From Gemmatimonadota bacterium (GTDB taxonomy: Bacteria > Gemmatimonadota > Gemmatimonadetes > Gemmatimonadales > GWC2-71-9), in assembly GCA_003222235.1 (NCBI GenBank), contig QHVD01000158.1:1-5352 (forward strand): 5,352 nt of DNA. Direction: 5' to 3'. This document shows positions 1-5,004 of the stretch, piece after piece. The notes under the pieces were generated by a model. The model made no database searches, was not told the DNA's origin, and worked only from the letters and a program-made list of their open reading frames with translations. The stretch's first letter is position 1. The number at the start of each line of letters is the position of its first letter. The position numbers were made by a program, and so were the translations under genes.

Positions 1-2
1 GT

Positions 3-860
3 TTAGGCAGCCGTGAGCTGCCGTTCGAAGCGGGCGGGGCTCAAGTAGCCCAGGGTGGAGTGGAGCCGCTGCCCGTTGTACCACGCGATATACTGGCGGA
101 GCGCATCGGTCGCGTCGCTGTGACTCTGCCACTGTGCGTCCGCTACCAGTTCCGTCTTCAGGGTCGCAAAGAAACTTTCCACCACGGCGTTGGCCCAGCA
201 GTTCCCCCGACGACTCATGCCCGCGATGCCGCCATGGGTGGCGAGGAGTCGCTGGTAGCTGCTGCCGGTGTAATGCATGCCGCGATCGGAGTGGTGCAGC
301 AGCCCGGCCGGCGGAGTGCGGTGGGTCAGGGCCTGGCGGAGGGCCGGCAGGGTCAACTCCTGGCCCGGCGTAGCCCCCGTCGCCCACCCAATCACCCGCC
401 GGGACGCGAGATCCAGCACGACCGCCAGATAGAGCCAGCCCTGGGCCGTCCAGCACGCCGTCCCGTCACTGCCCCACCCCCGATTCGGGGCCGCGACCTG
501 GAAGCGGCGGCCGAGCCGATTCGGGGCGGGCGACGTCCCATCCGCCTGCGTCGTGCACCGGTACCGGCGCCGCCGCTTGCCGCGCAGCCCGTCGAGCCGC
601 ATCAAGCGCGCGACCCGCTTGCGGCTACAGTGCCACTGCTGGTGGCGCAGCGCGCGCTGCACGCGGGGGCTCCCGTAGCGCTGCCGACTCGCCGCGTGAA
701 TCGTCCGAATCGCCACGCGCAGCTGCGTGTCGGTCTGGGCCCGGGCGCTGGGACGCCGGGAGCGCCACGCGTAGTAGCCGGCCCGCGACACCGCGAGCAC
801 CCGACACATCAAGACTACCGTGAACGTCCCTGCGTGCCGCCGCATGCAGGCGTACCTCAC
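3..860 (-). CDS. IS3-family transposase OrfB (catalytic domain)
   Basis: This is the DDE integrase-type catalytic half of an IS3 transposase, 285 residues from a GTG codon. Residues about 15-100 form the HTH-like N-terminal region, including YGSPRVQRAL at 62-71. Residues about 125-280 are the RNase H-fold (rve) core. The triad is D132 (in WGSDGT), D192 (in HHSDRG) and E228 (in NAVVESFF); D192 and E228 are separated by 35 residues, the D-D(35)E spacing of the family. The C-terminal IAWYNGQRLHSTLGYLSP motif is also typical. The GTG overlaps the orfA TGA, but OrfB is probably made mainly as an OrfAB fusion of about 378 residues by -1 slippage upstream, which adds ten residues before this GTG. 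The fusion would cut and join the IS ends. The gene is complete, ending in TAA at 5..3. Confidence 0.93.
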   Translation of the reverse strand: MRYACMRRHAGTFTVVLMCRVLAVSRAGYYAWRSRRPSARAQTDTQLRVAIRTIHAASRQRYGSPRVQRALRHQQWHCSRKRVARLMRLDGLRGKRRRRYRCTTQADGTSPAPNRLGRRFQVAAPNRGWGSDGTACWTAQGWLYLAVVLDLASRRVIGWATGATPGQELTLPALRQALTHRTPPAGLLHHSDRGMHYTGSSYQRLLATHGGIAGMSRRGNCWANAVVESFFATLKTELVADAQWQSHSDATDALRQYIAWYNGQRLHSTLGYLSPARFERQLTAA

Positions 861-896
861 GGGGACGGATTCGCGAAGTACGCCGTGGCTTTTTTT
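849..896 (-). promoter_or_regulatory. Programmed -1 frameshift signal: A7 run plus stem-loop
   Basis: On the minus strand orfA reads CTA AAA AAA GCC, giving the slippery heptamer A AAA AAA at 896-890. A -1 slip there enters the orfB frame, which stays open for ten codons to the OrfB GTG and beyond. Five bases after the heptamer a stem begins: 884-872 pairs with 861-849, 13 base pairs including two G-U wobbles, with a perfect outer 7 bp (GGCGTAC/GTACGCC) and a 10-nt loop (871-862). The 3' arm contains the orfA stop and the orfB GTG, so the stem may also limit independent OrfB initiation. Slippery run, spacing and stem match the known IS3-family mechanism; actual use is inferred. Confidence 0.85.
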
Positions 897-1138
897 AGGA
901 AGTCCCGCTCCTGCCGCAGGATCTCCACCTCACGACGCAACCGCCGCAACTCCGCGGCTTCACTCGGGCTCGCCCGCTCAGTCGTCCCCGTCCCATACTG
1001 CTTCCGCCACCGCCATAACGACTGTTCGCTGACCTGCAACTCCTCGGCCACCTCACGCAGCGGTCGCCCGGTCTCCTCCAGAAACCGGACGGCCTCCCGC
1101 TTATACTGCTCGTCGAACTTTCGTCGGGCCTTCCCCAT
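857..1138 (-). CDS. IS3-family transposase OrfA (HTH and leucine zipper)
   Basis: OrfA is a small DNA-binding protein of 93 residues. It contains a transposase_8-type helix-turn-helix (about residues 5-45, including LREVAEELQVSEQSLWRWRK) followed by a heptad-rich coiled coil (AAELRRLRREVEILRQERDF) that typically mediates dimerisation. In IS3 elements OrfA binds the terminal repeats, restrains transposition when made alone, and supplies the DNA-binding half of OrfAB. The start is placed at ATG 1138 because GGAGGT (1149-1144) lies five bases upstream. An in-frame TTG at 1156 was rejected because it lies inside the predicted -10 box. The C-terminal tail after KK (SPSP-type end at TGA 859-857) is read only when no frameshift occurs. 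Confidence 0.92.
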   Translation of the reverse strand: MGKARRKFDEQYKREAVRFLEETGRPLREVAEELQVSEQSLWRWRKQYGTGTTERASPSEAAELRRLRREVEILRQERDFLKKATAYFANPSP

Positions 1139-1139
1139 C

Positions 1140-1180
1140 GGACACCTCCCGCCCAATTATGGGCTAGGAATCAGGTGTCC
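1140..1180 (-). promoter_or_regulatory. Leader inverted repeat covering the orfA ribosome binding site
   Basis: GGACACCT (minus strand 1180-1173) and AGGTGTCC (1147-1140) are perfect 8-bp complements. Inside them GCCCA/TGGGC (1164-1160 and 1155-1151) forms a second stem with a TAAT loop. The inner arm of the outer stem overlaps the GGAGGT site two bases before the ATG. A transcript entering from outside the IS would contain both arms and could hide the site; one from the internal promoter would contain only the second arm. Such protection from read-through is known in IS10 and IS50; applying it here is inference. Confidence 0.5.
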
Positions 1181-1185
1181 ACCAA
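1156..1185 (-). promoter_or_regulatory. Predicted promoter of the IS transposase genes
   Basis: The minus strand has TTGGTG (1185-1180) as a -35 box and CATAAT (1161-1156) as a -10 box with an 18-bp spacer. Transcription would begin near 1150-1148, giving a very short leader that starts about at the GGAGGT ribosome binding site. The -35 lies inside the inferred IS terminal region, as is common in IS3 elements. The boxes are read from the sequence; activity is inferred. Confidence 0.5.
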
Positions 1186-1200
1186 ATCGGGGCAGGTCCA
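1176..1200 (-). repeat. Inferred upstream terminal inverted repeat of the IS
   Basis: Read on the minus strand from 1200, the end begins TGGACCTGCCCC and continues through the -35 region. The leading TG and the C-rich run are typical of IS3-family ends. The partner repeat lies beyond position 1, so the repeat cannot be confirmed and its inner limit is approximate. Confidence 0.45.
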
Positions 1201-1209
1201 CGGCAGGCC

Positions 1210-1259
1210 CCTCTACCATCCTCTACCGCCCTCTACCGTCTTCTACCGCCCTCTCCGGT
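1210..1259 (+). repeat. 10-bp tandem repeat, about five copies, upstream of typA
   Basis: Five consecutive 10-base units share the pattern CCTCTACCRY: CCTCTACCAT, CCTCTACCGC, CCTCTACCGT, CTTCTACCGC and a degenerate CCTCTCCGGT. The array begins nine bases after the inferred IS end and stops eleven bases before the typA -35 box. A 10-bp period places each unit on the same face of the helix. It may be a simple minisatellite or a cluster of binding sites; the sequence does not decide. It is too short and has no spacers, so it is not a CRISPR. Confidence 0.8.
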
Positions 1260-1270
1260 GATCTCCCCGC

Positions 1271-1299
1271 TTGTGCTTTCCAAGGCCTCTCCATATACT
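1271..1299 (+). promoter_or_regulatory. Predicted sigma70-type promoter of typA
   Basis: TTGTGC (1271-1276) and TATACT (1294-1299) are separated by exactly 17 bases. The -10 matches TATAAT at five of six positions; the -35 is weaker. Transcription would start near 1306 and leave a leader of about 40 nt before the TTG start at 1348. The promoter lies downstream of the GTG at 1258, so that codon cannot be the start of this transcript. It is intact despite the IS ending about 70 bp upstream. Confidence 0.6.
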
Positions 1300-1347
1300 G
1301 CGCGCCTCACATCAAGCACCGGGCTGGCAGGCTCAGGACGTAACCCT

Positions 1348-3195
1348 TTGCAGATCCGCAACATCGCCATCATCGCCCACGTCGATCACGGCAAGACTAC
1401 CCTGGTGGACCAGATGCTCCGCCAAGCAGGGGTTTTCCGGGCCAACCAGCACGTGGACGAGCGCATCCTCGACTCGAACCCGCTGGAGCGGGAGCGTGGG
1501 ATCACGATCCTGTCCAAGAACACGGCGGTGCGCTGGGGGGACACGAAGATCAACATCGTGGACACCCCCGGGCACGCGGACTTCGGCGGGGAAGTGGAGC
1601 GCATTCTGCGGATGGTGGATGGGTTCCTGCTGTTGGTGGACGCGGCCGAGGGGCCGATGCCGCAGACGCGGTTCGTGGCGGGGAAGGCACTGGCGCTGGG
1701 CCTGAAGCCGATCGTCCTGGTCAACAAAGTCGACCGCCAGGACGCAGAGCCTTTGCGGGTACATGACGAGGTGCTCGAACTGTTCCTCGACCTCGAAGCG
1801 AGCCCCGAGCAGTTCACCTGCCCCTTCCTCTATACATCGAGCCGGTTTGGGACGGCCACGCACGACCTGCAGGTGCCCGGGACCGATCTCAAGCCCCTAT
1901 TCCAGACGATTCTGGAGACGATCCCGCCACCCCGGGCTGACCCGACCGGGGGGTTCCAGATGCTCGTGTCGACGCTGGACTACTCCTCTTACTTGGGCCG
2001 GATCGCGATCGGGCGGATCGAGCGGGGCCGTGTCCGGGTCGGGGAGACGGTGACGCTCCTGCCGTTGGGCGAACCCGGGCCGGTGAGCGAGGGCGCGTAC
2101 GAGCAGGCCCGGGTGCTCAAGCTCTTTGGCTTCGAGGGGTTGGAGCGGGTCGAGCTGCAGGAGGCGGGGGCGGGCGAGATCGTCGCCCTCACGGGACTCA
2201 CCGGCGTGGAGATCGGGAAGACCGTGACGGCCCCGGACCGCCTCGAGCGCCTCGCAGGGATCGCGGTCGAGGAGCCGACGATCTCGGTGGACTTCAAGGT
2301 GAACGACTCCCCGTTCGCGGGGCGGGAAGGGAAGTTCGTGACCGGCCGGCAGCTGCGGGATCGGCTGTTTCGGGAATTGGAGCGCAACGTCGCGCTACGG
2401 GTGGAGGAGACCGACGACCCCCAGACGTTAGCCGTGTCAGGTCGGGGAGAGCTGCACCTCGGCGTGCTGATGGAGACCATGCGCCGCGAAGGGTTCGAGT
2501 TTCAGGTGAGTCGCCCGCGGATCATCCCGCGCGTGGGACGAAACGGGGAGCGGCTCGAGCCGTACGAGGAGCTGATGATCGACTGCCCCGAGGGGTATGT
2601 GGGGGTCGTCATGGAGAAGCTCGGTCCCCGGCGGGCGGCGCTCCTGGACATGAAGAATCCCGGTGCGGGTACCGTGCGCATGCGCTTCAAGATTCCGGCG
2701 CGGGGGCTGCTCGGGTACCGGTCCGAGTTCCTGACGGACACGCGGGGGACCGGGATCCTGCATCACCGTTTCTACGAGTACGGGCCCTGGGCGGGCCCCC
2801 TCTCGGGGCGCGCGCGCGGGGCCATGGTGGCGGACCGCGAGGGGACGGCCGTGGCCTACGCGCTATTCAATTTGCAGGAGCGGGGTACAATGTTTGTGAA
2901 ACCGGGCGATGCGGTGTACGAAGGGATGATCGTTGGGGAGAACGTCCGGCCGGGAGACATGGACGTGAACCCCGCGAAGGAGAAGAAGCTGACGAACATG
3001 CGGACCACGGCGTCGGACGAGATGATTATCTTGGAGCCGCCGCGGCCGCTGGCGCTGGAGCTTGCGCTCGAATACATCGAGGACGATGAATTGATCGAGG
3101 TGACGCCGTCGTCCATCAGGGTGCGCAAGCGTGCGCTGGGCGCCACGGAGCGCCGGAAGCTCGCTCGTACCGTGCGGGCGGCCGAGGAGTCGTAG
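1348..3195 (+). CDS. typA: Ribosome-associated translational GTPase TypA/BipA
   Basis: TypA/BipA is an EF-G-like GTPase that binds the ribosome and aids 50S assembly and adaptation to cold and stress. The 615 residues from TTG 1348 match the usual family length of about 605-615. GTPase motifs: AHVDHGKT (10-17), RGITI (50-54), DTPGH (72-76), NKVD (126-129), and a G5-like TSSRFG (163-168). An EF-Tu-like domain 2 covers about 205-300, EF-G-like domains III and V cover about 310-390 and 395-480, and the BipA-specific C-terminal domain follows, with KPGDAVYEGMIVGE from 518 and VRPGDMDVNPAKEKKLTNMR from 533. The TTG was chosen because translation becomes family-like at once (LQIRNIAIIAHV), AGGA lies nine bases upstream (1335-1338), and the predicted promoter lies just ahead. 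A longer frame from GTG 1258 adds 30 residues unlike the family. The acidic ORF follows 57 bases later. Confidence 0.96.
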   Translation: MQIRNIAIIAHVDHGKTTLVDQMLRQAGVFRANQHVDERILDSNPLERERGITILSKNTAVRWGDTKINIVDTPGHADFGGEVERILRMVDGFLLLVDAAEGPMPQTRFVAGKALALGLKPIVLVNKVDRQDAEPLRVHDEVLELFLDLEASPEQFTCPFLYTSSRFGTATHDLQVPGTDLKPLFQTILETIPPPRADPTGGFQMLVSTLDYSSYLGRIAIGRIERGRVRVGETVTLLPLGEPGPVSEGAYEQARVLKLFGFEGLERVELQEAGAGEIVALTGLTGVEIGKTVTAPDRLERLAGIAVEEPTISVDFKVNDSPFAGREGKFVTGRQLRDRLFRELERNVALRVEETDDPQTLAVSGRGELHLGVLMETMRREGFEFQVSRPRIIPRVGRNGERLEPYEELMIDCPEGYVGVVMEKLGPRRAALLDMKNPGAGTVRMRFKIPARGLLGYRSEFLTDTRGTGILHHRFYEYGPWAGPLSGRARGAMVADREGTAVAYALFNLQERGTMFVKPGDAVYEGMIVGENVRPGDMDVNPAKEKKLTNMRTTASDEMIILEPPRPLALELALEYIEDDELIEVTPSSIRVRKRALGATERRKLARTVRAAEES

Positions 3196-3252
3196 CAGCA
3201 GGACCGGAAGGCTCGTTCGAACCACCAACCACAACCTCAGCTGGGGGTGACG

Positions 3253-3498
3253 ATGTTGTCCCGTGAGACGTCGGATTGGTCGCTCAAGCGTCGCAGCGAC
3301 GGTCTCGGCGAAGAAGAGTTCGAAGACTTCGAAGAGGACAAGGACTTGGACGAGGACTTCGACGACGAGTTGGACGAGGACGAGCTGGAGGAGGAGGATC
3401 TGGACGACCTCGACGAATACGACGATCTGGACGACGAGTTCGACGATGAGGACGAAGAGGACTTCCGGCCGCGCAAGGCGCGGCGGGAATGGGAGTGA
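3253..3498 (+). CDS. Small, extremely acidic protein of unknown function
   Basis: An 81-residue protein I do not recognise. Residues 20-70 contain 39 Asp/Glu out of 51, and the rest of that stretch is one Lys plus Phe, Leu and Tyr spaced three to five residues apart (F23, F26, L32, F36, L40, L45, L50, L53, Y56, L59, F63), which could make an amphipathic acidic helix. Short basic patches flank it: KRR at 12-14, and R72, R74, K75, R77, R78. There is no signal peptide, membrane segment or cysteine. ATG 3253 is preferred because GGGGG (3243-3247) lies five bases upstream; a GTG at 3247 would add two residues. It starts 57 bases after typA with no terminator visible between, so co-transcription is likely. 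Acidic chaperone, nucleic-acid mimic, or partner of a basic ribosomal protein are possibilities only. A low-complexity artefact is less likely given the start signal and regular hydrophobic spacing. Confidence 0.65.
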   Translation: MLSRETSDWSLKRRSDGLGEEEFEDFEEDKDLDEDFDDELDEDELEEEDLDDLDEYDDLDDEFDDEDEEDFRPRKARREWE

Positions 3499-3502
3499 AG
3501 AG

Positions 3503-3583
3503 CGTTACACGACGCCAAGACGCCACGTTGCGAGAAAGGCGTCGCCCGCGTCTTACCACGTGGCGTCGTGGCGTCGTGCAACG
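3503..3583. repeat. Long imperfect inverted repeat built from GACGCCAC units
   Basis: Arms 3503-3528 and 3558-3583 pair over 26 positions with two mismatches (3507/3579 and 3518/3568), enclosing 29 bases. Each arm contains two 8-bp units: GACGCCAA GACGCCAC on the left and GTGGCGTC GTGGCGTC on the right. It begins five bases after the stop codon of the acidic ORF, so it could end the typA transcript, though no T-run follows. Its modular build also resembles dispersed REP-like palindromes. The structure is certain from base pairing; the role is not. Confidence 0.75.
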
Positions 3584-3609
3584 GGGGGCGGTGGGGAAGG
3601 GTGGCCGGG
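3583..3609 (+). other. G-quadruplex-type motif
   Basis: Four G runs occur within 27 bases: GGGGGG (3583-3588), GGGG (3593-3596), GGG (3599-3601) and GGG (3607-3609), with linkers of 4, 2 and 5 bases. This fits the canonical motif of four runs of at least three G with loops of 1-7. It touches the inverted repeat on one side and shares its last GGG with the half-tRNA on the other. Folding is inferred, and such motifs occur by chance in GC-rich DNA. Confidence 0.45.
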
Positions 3610-3650
3610 CCTGTAGCCCAGGTAGGTAAAGCGCACGCCTGATGAGCGTA
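3607..3650 (+). pseudogene. Truncated tRNA-Ile-like sequence (5' half only)
   Basis: Aligned without gaps to the tRNA-Ile at 3969, the first 43 bases match at 38 positions, from GGGCCTG of the acceptor stem through the D arm and the GAT anticodon (3641-3643, at the same offset of 34 bases). The similarity stops at the end of the anticodon stem. There is no variable loop, T arm or 3' acceptor strand, and a hairpin follows instead. The D stem has lost two pairs (GCCC opposite AAGC) and the anticodon stem one, so it cannot form a normal tRNA. It is best explained as a decayed or truncated duplicate; a retained tRNA-like RNA element is the alternative. Confidence 0.7.
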
Positions 3651-3685
3651 GACGGCCAGCGGCCACCAGCGCTGGCCGTCGTGTT
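3651..3685 (+). terminator. Strong hairpin, possible terminator, directly after the half-tRNA
   Basis: GACGGCCAGCG (3651-3661) and CGCTGGCCGTC (3670-3680) form a perfect 11-bp stem with the 8-nt loop GCCACCAG. The following bases GTGTTTGG contain only three consecutive T. This may terminate transcription from typA and the acidic ORF, or of any RNA starting in the spacer. The weak T-run leaves terminator function uncertain; the stem itself is clear. Confidence 0.5.
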
Positions 3686-3968
3686 TGGTGCGCCCAGCAT
3701 GGGTGATGACTCGGAGGTGAGAGTGTTCTGGGGACCTGGTCCGCATCGACGGCATAGCATCGAGCGCGAACTCGGCGGCGAGCGGGATGGTTGGAGGTGC
3801 GGCGCCGCGATGACGGGCTGGAGTTGAAGTGGTGCTGGAGTACCGCGTCGAGCCGTACGCGGCTAAGTTGGGGCAGCGGTTGGAGGCGCGGCACACGCGT
3901 TCGGCACCACTGGCGGCGCCGCTCGGCGCGAGCGGCCGCCTTATCGTGCAAATCATTGCGGGACAAGG
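3686..3968. other. Intergenic region with a hairpin before tRNA-Ile
   Basis: No convincing gene is present. Several short frames exist on both strands, but none has a good ribosome binding site or recognisable protein, and the best on the plus strand (GTG 3829, 49 codons) runs into the tRNA. The one clear structure is GCCGCTCG/CGAGCGGC (3918-3925 and 3929-3936), a perfect 8-bp stem with a 3-nt loop that can be re-paired through the flanking GGCGG/CCGCC. It ends about 30 bases before the tRNA and may insulate the tRNA from upstream transcription. I could not identify a promoter for the tRNA with confidence. Confidence 0.4.
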
Positions 3969-4042
<74 letters not shown>

Positions 4043-4238
4043 TGTAAGCATGAAGTAAGTCAACAACTTAGCTTTATCCAACACTATCTTGACACGGAGA
4101 ACTGCGCCAAAGTAGTGCCAACGACGGGCGAAGTTGTGCCCCGGGGAAGCCGTGGCATGGTCCACGGCAGACTCGCGCCGCCCGGAAGACAATTCGCCTG
4201 GTGCGGCGGCAGAGACGAAGCAAGAGGATGTTGACTCT
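4043..4238 (+). promoter_or_regulatory. Spacer between tRNA-Ile and the SDR gene, with candidate regulatory sites
   Basis: The first 50 bases are clearly more AT-rich than their surroundings and contain a weak hairpin (TAAGT/ACTTA, 4056-4070) that may end the tRNA transcript. A perfect -35 consensus, TTGACA, lies at 4089-4094, but no good -10 sits 16-18 bases downstream, so the promoter call is weak. A 7-bp perfect hairpin, GCCGTGG/CCACGGC (4149-4168, 6-nt loop), lies in the probable SDR leader and could be an operator or attenuator-like element. No direct repeat of the tRNA 3' end is visible. Confidence 0.3.
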
Positions 4239-4973
4239 ATGGCTCCTCTCACTCGCAAAGTGGCGATTGTCACGGGCGGCTCCAGGGGTATCGGCCGCGC
4301 CATCGCGGAGCGTCTGGGCAGGGATGGCGCGTCAGTCGTCGTCAACTACGTCCAGAATGTAGATAAGGCCAAGGAAGTGGTCTCGGCGATCGAGTCCGCG
4401 GGCGCGCGCGCCCTCGCCGTCCAGGCGGACATGGGCCAGATCGCCGATGTCCGCCGCCTCTTCCAGGAGACCTGTGACCACTTCGGCCGCCTCGATATTC
4501 TCGTGAACAACGCGGGCCTGTTTCAGCCGCACCCCATCGCTGAAGTCACCGAGGAAGAGTTCGACGCGGCGTTCGCTCTAAACGCCAAAGGAGCCTTTTT
4601 TGCCTTTCAGGAAGCCGCACGTCGTATCGGGGACGGAGGTCGGATCATCAACATCTCGTCGTGCTCCACGGCGATGAGCCTTCCGGGTTTCGCCGTGTAC
4701 GTGGGAAGCAAGGCAGCGGGTGAGCAATTCGCTAGGGCGCTCTCCAAGGAGCTGGGAGGGCGCGGCATCACGATCAACACCGTGTCTCCCGGCTTCACAG
4801 AGACCGACATGTTGCCGCAAGATCCCGAGTGGAGAAAGATGGGAGCACAGATGTCTGCCCTAGGTCGGCTGGGACAGCCGGAGGACATCGCCGATGTCGT
4901 CGCGTTTCTGGTGAGCGAGCAGGGCAGGTGGATCACCGGGCATAACATCCAGGCCTGCGGCGGCGTCGTTTGA
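4239..4973 (+). CDS. Short-chain dehydrogenase/reductase (FabG-like SDR)
   Basis: A 244-residue classical SDR, a cytoplasmic NAD(P)H-dependent oxidoreductase. Cofactor motif TGGSRGIG is at 12-19, NNAG at 90-93, and the catalytic tetrad is N115, S141, Y154 and K158 (Y-V-G-S-K), with the usual 13-residue step from Ser to Tyr. PGFTETDM at 184-191 and the closing WITGHNIQACGGVV are also typical. R16 and the absence of an acidic residue after the second beta strand (VVVNY, 33-37) favour NADPH over NADH. The substrate cannot be told: FabG-like 3-oxoacyl reductases and many sugar, steroid or xenobiotic SDRs look alike, and no fatty-acid genes adjoin it. ATG 4239 was chosen for its position just before the first beta strand and for AGAGGA (4223-4228) ten bases upstream. 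A longer frame from TTG 4134 adds 35 unrelated residues. Confidence 0.93.
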   Translation: MAPLTRKVAIVTGGSRGIGRAIAERLGRDGASVVVNYVQNVDKAKEVVSAIESAGARALAVQADMGQIADVRRLFQETCDHFGRLDILVNNAGLFQPHPIAEVTEEEFDAAFALNAKGAFFAFQEAARRIGDGGRIINISSCSTAMSLPGFAVYVGSKAAGEQFARALSKELGGRGITINTVSPGFTETDMLPQDPEWRKMGAQMSALGRLGQPEDIADVVAFLVSEQGRWITGHNIQACGGVV

Positions 4974-5004
4974 CCTAGCGGCACCACGCCGCGGCGTGAC
5001 TAGG
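4974..5004 (+). terminator. Palindromic hairpin immediately after the SDR stop
   Basis: The perfect 14-base palindrome CACGCCGCGGCGTG (4985-4998) is framed by CCTAG (4974-4978) and CTAGG (5000-5004), giving a two-tier stem starting at the base after the TGA. No T-run follows, so it is not a textbook intrinsic terminator. It could protect the 3' end or act as a factor-dependent stop. Confidence 0.4.

Larger units (their letters stand above)
1..1200 (-). mobile_element. IS3-family insertion sequence, cut by the window edge
   Basis: Two overlapping minus-strand frames encode the OrfA and OrfB proteins of an IS3-family transposase, in the usual order and in different frames. The upstream end is placed at 1200 because the minus strand there begins TGGACCTGCCCC, matching the TG...CA ends of the family, and this lies just outside the orfA promoter. 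The other terminus and both target-site duplications cannot be checked: orfB stops only two bases from the window edge. Both reading frames, the catalytic triad and the frameshift signal are intact, so the copy looks young and possibly active. It is transcribed away from typA and does not interrupt the typA promoter. The family call is firm; the exact end at 1200 is inferred. Confidence 0.9.

Noticed and set aside
1210..1259. The 10-bp array as a CRISPR
   Set aside because: The units are contiguous with no spacers and far too short.
60..1343. A 427-codon plus-strand frame running over the IS
   Set aside because: It is antisense to the well-supported transposase genes, is Pro/Arg-rich without domains, and crosses the IS end; it is a GC-driven shadow.
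1258..1347. N-terminal extension of typA from GTG 1258
   Set aside because: The added residues do not resemble TypA, and the predicted promoter lies within them.
3607..3680. A second functional tRNA gene
   Set aside because: No T arm or 3' acceptor strand exists and the D stem is broken, so no cloverleaf can form.
4089..4120. A strong SDR promoter from the perfect TTGACA
   Set aside because: No acceptable -10 box lies 16-18 bases downstream; kept only as a weak candidate in the spacer.
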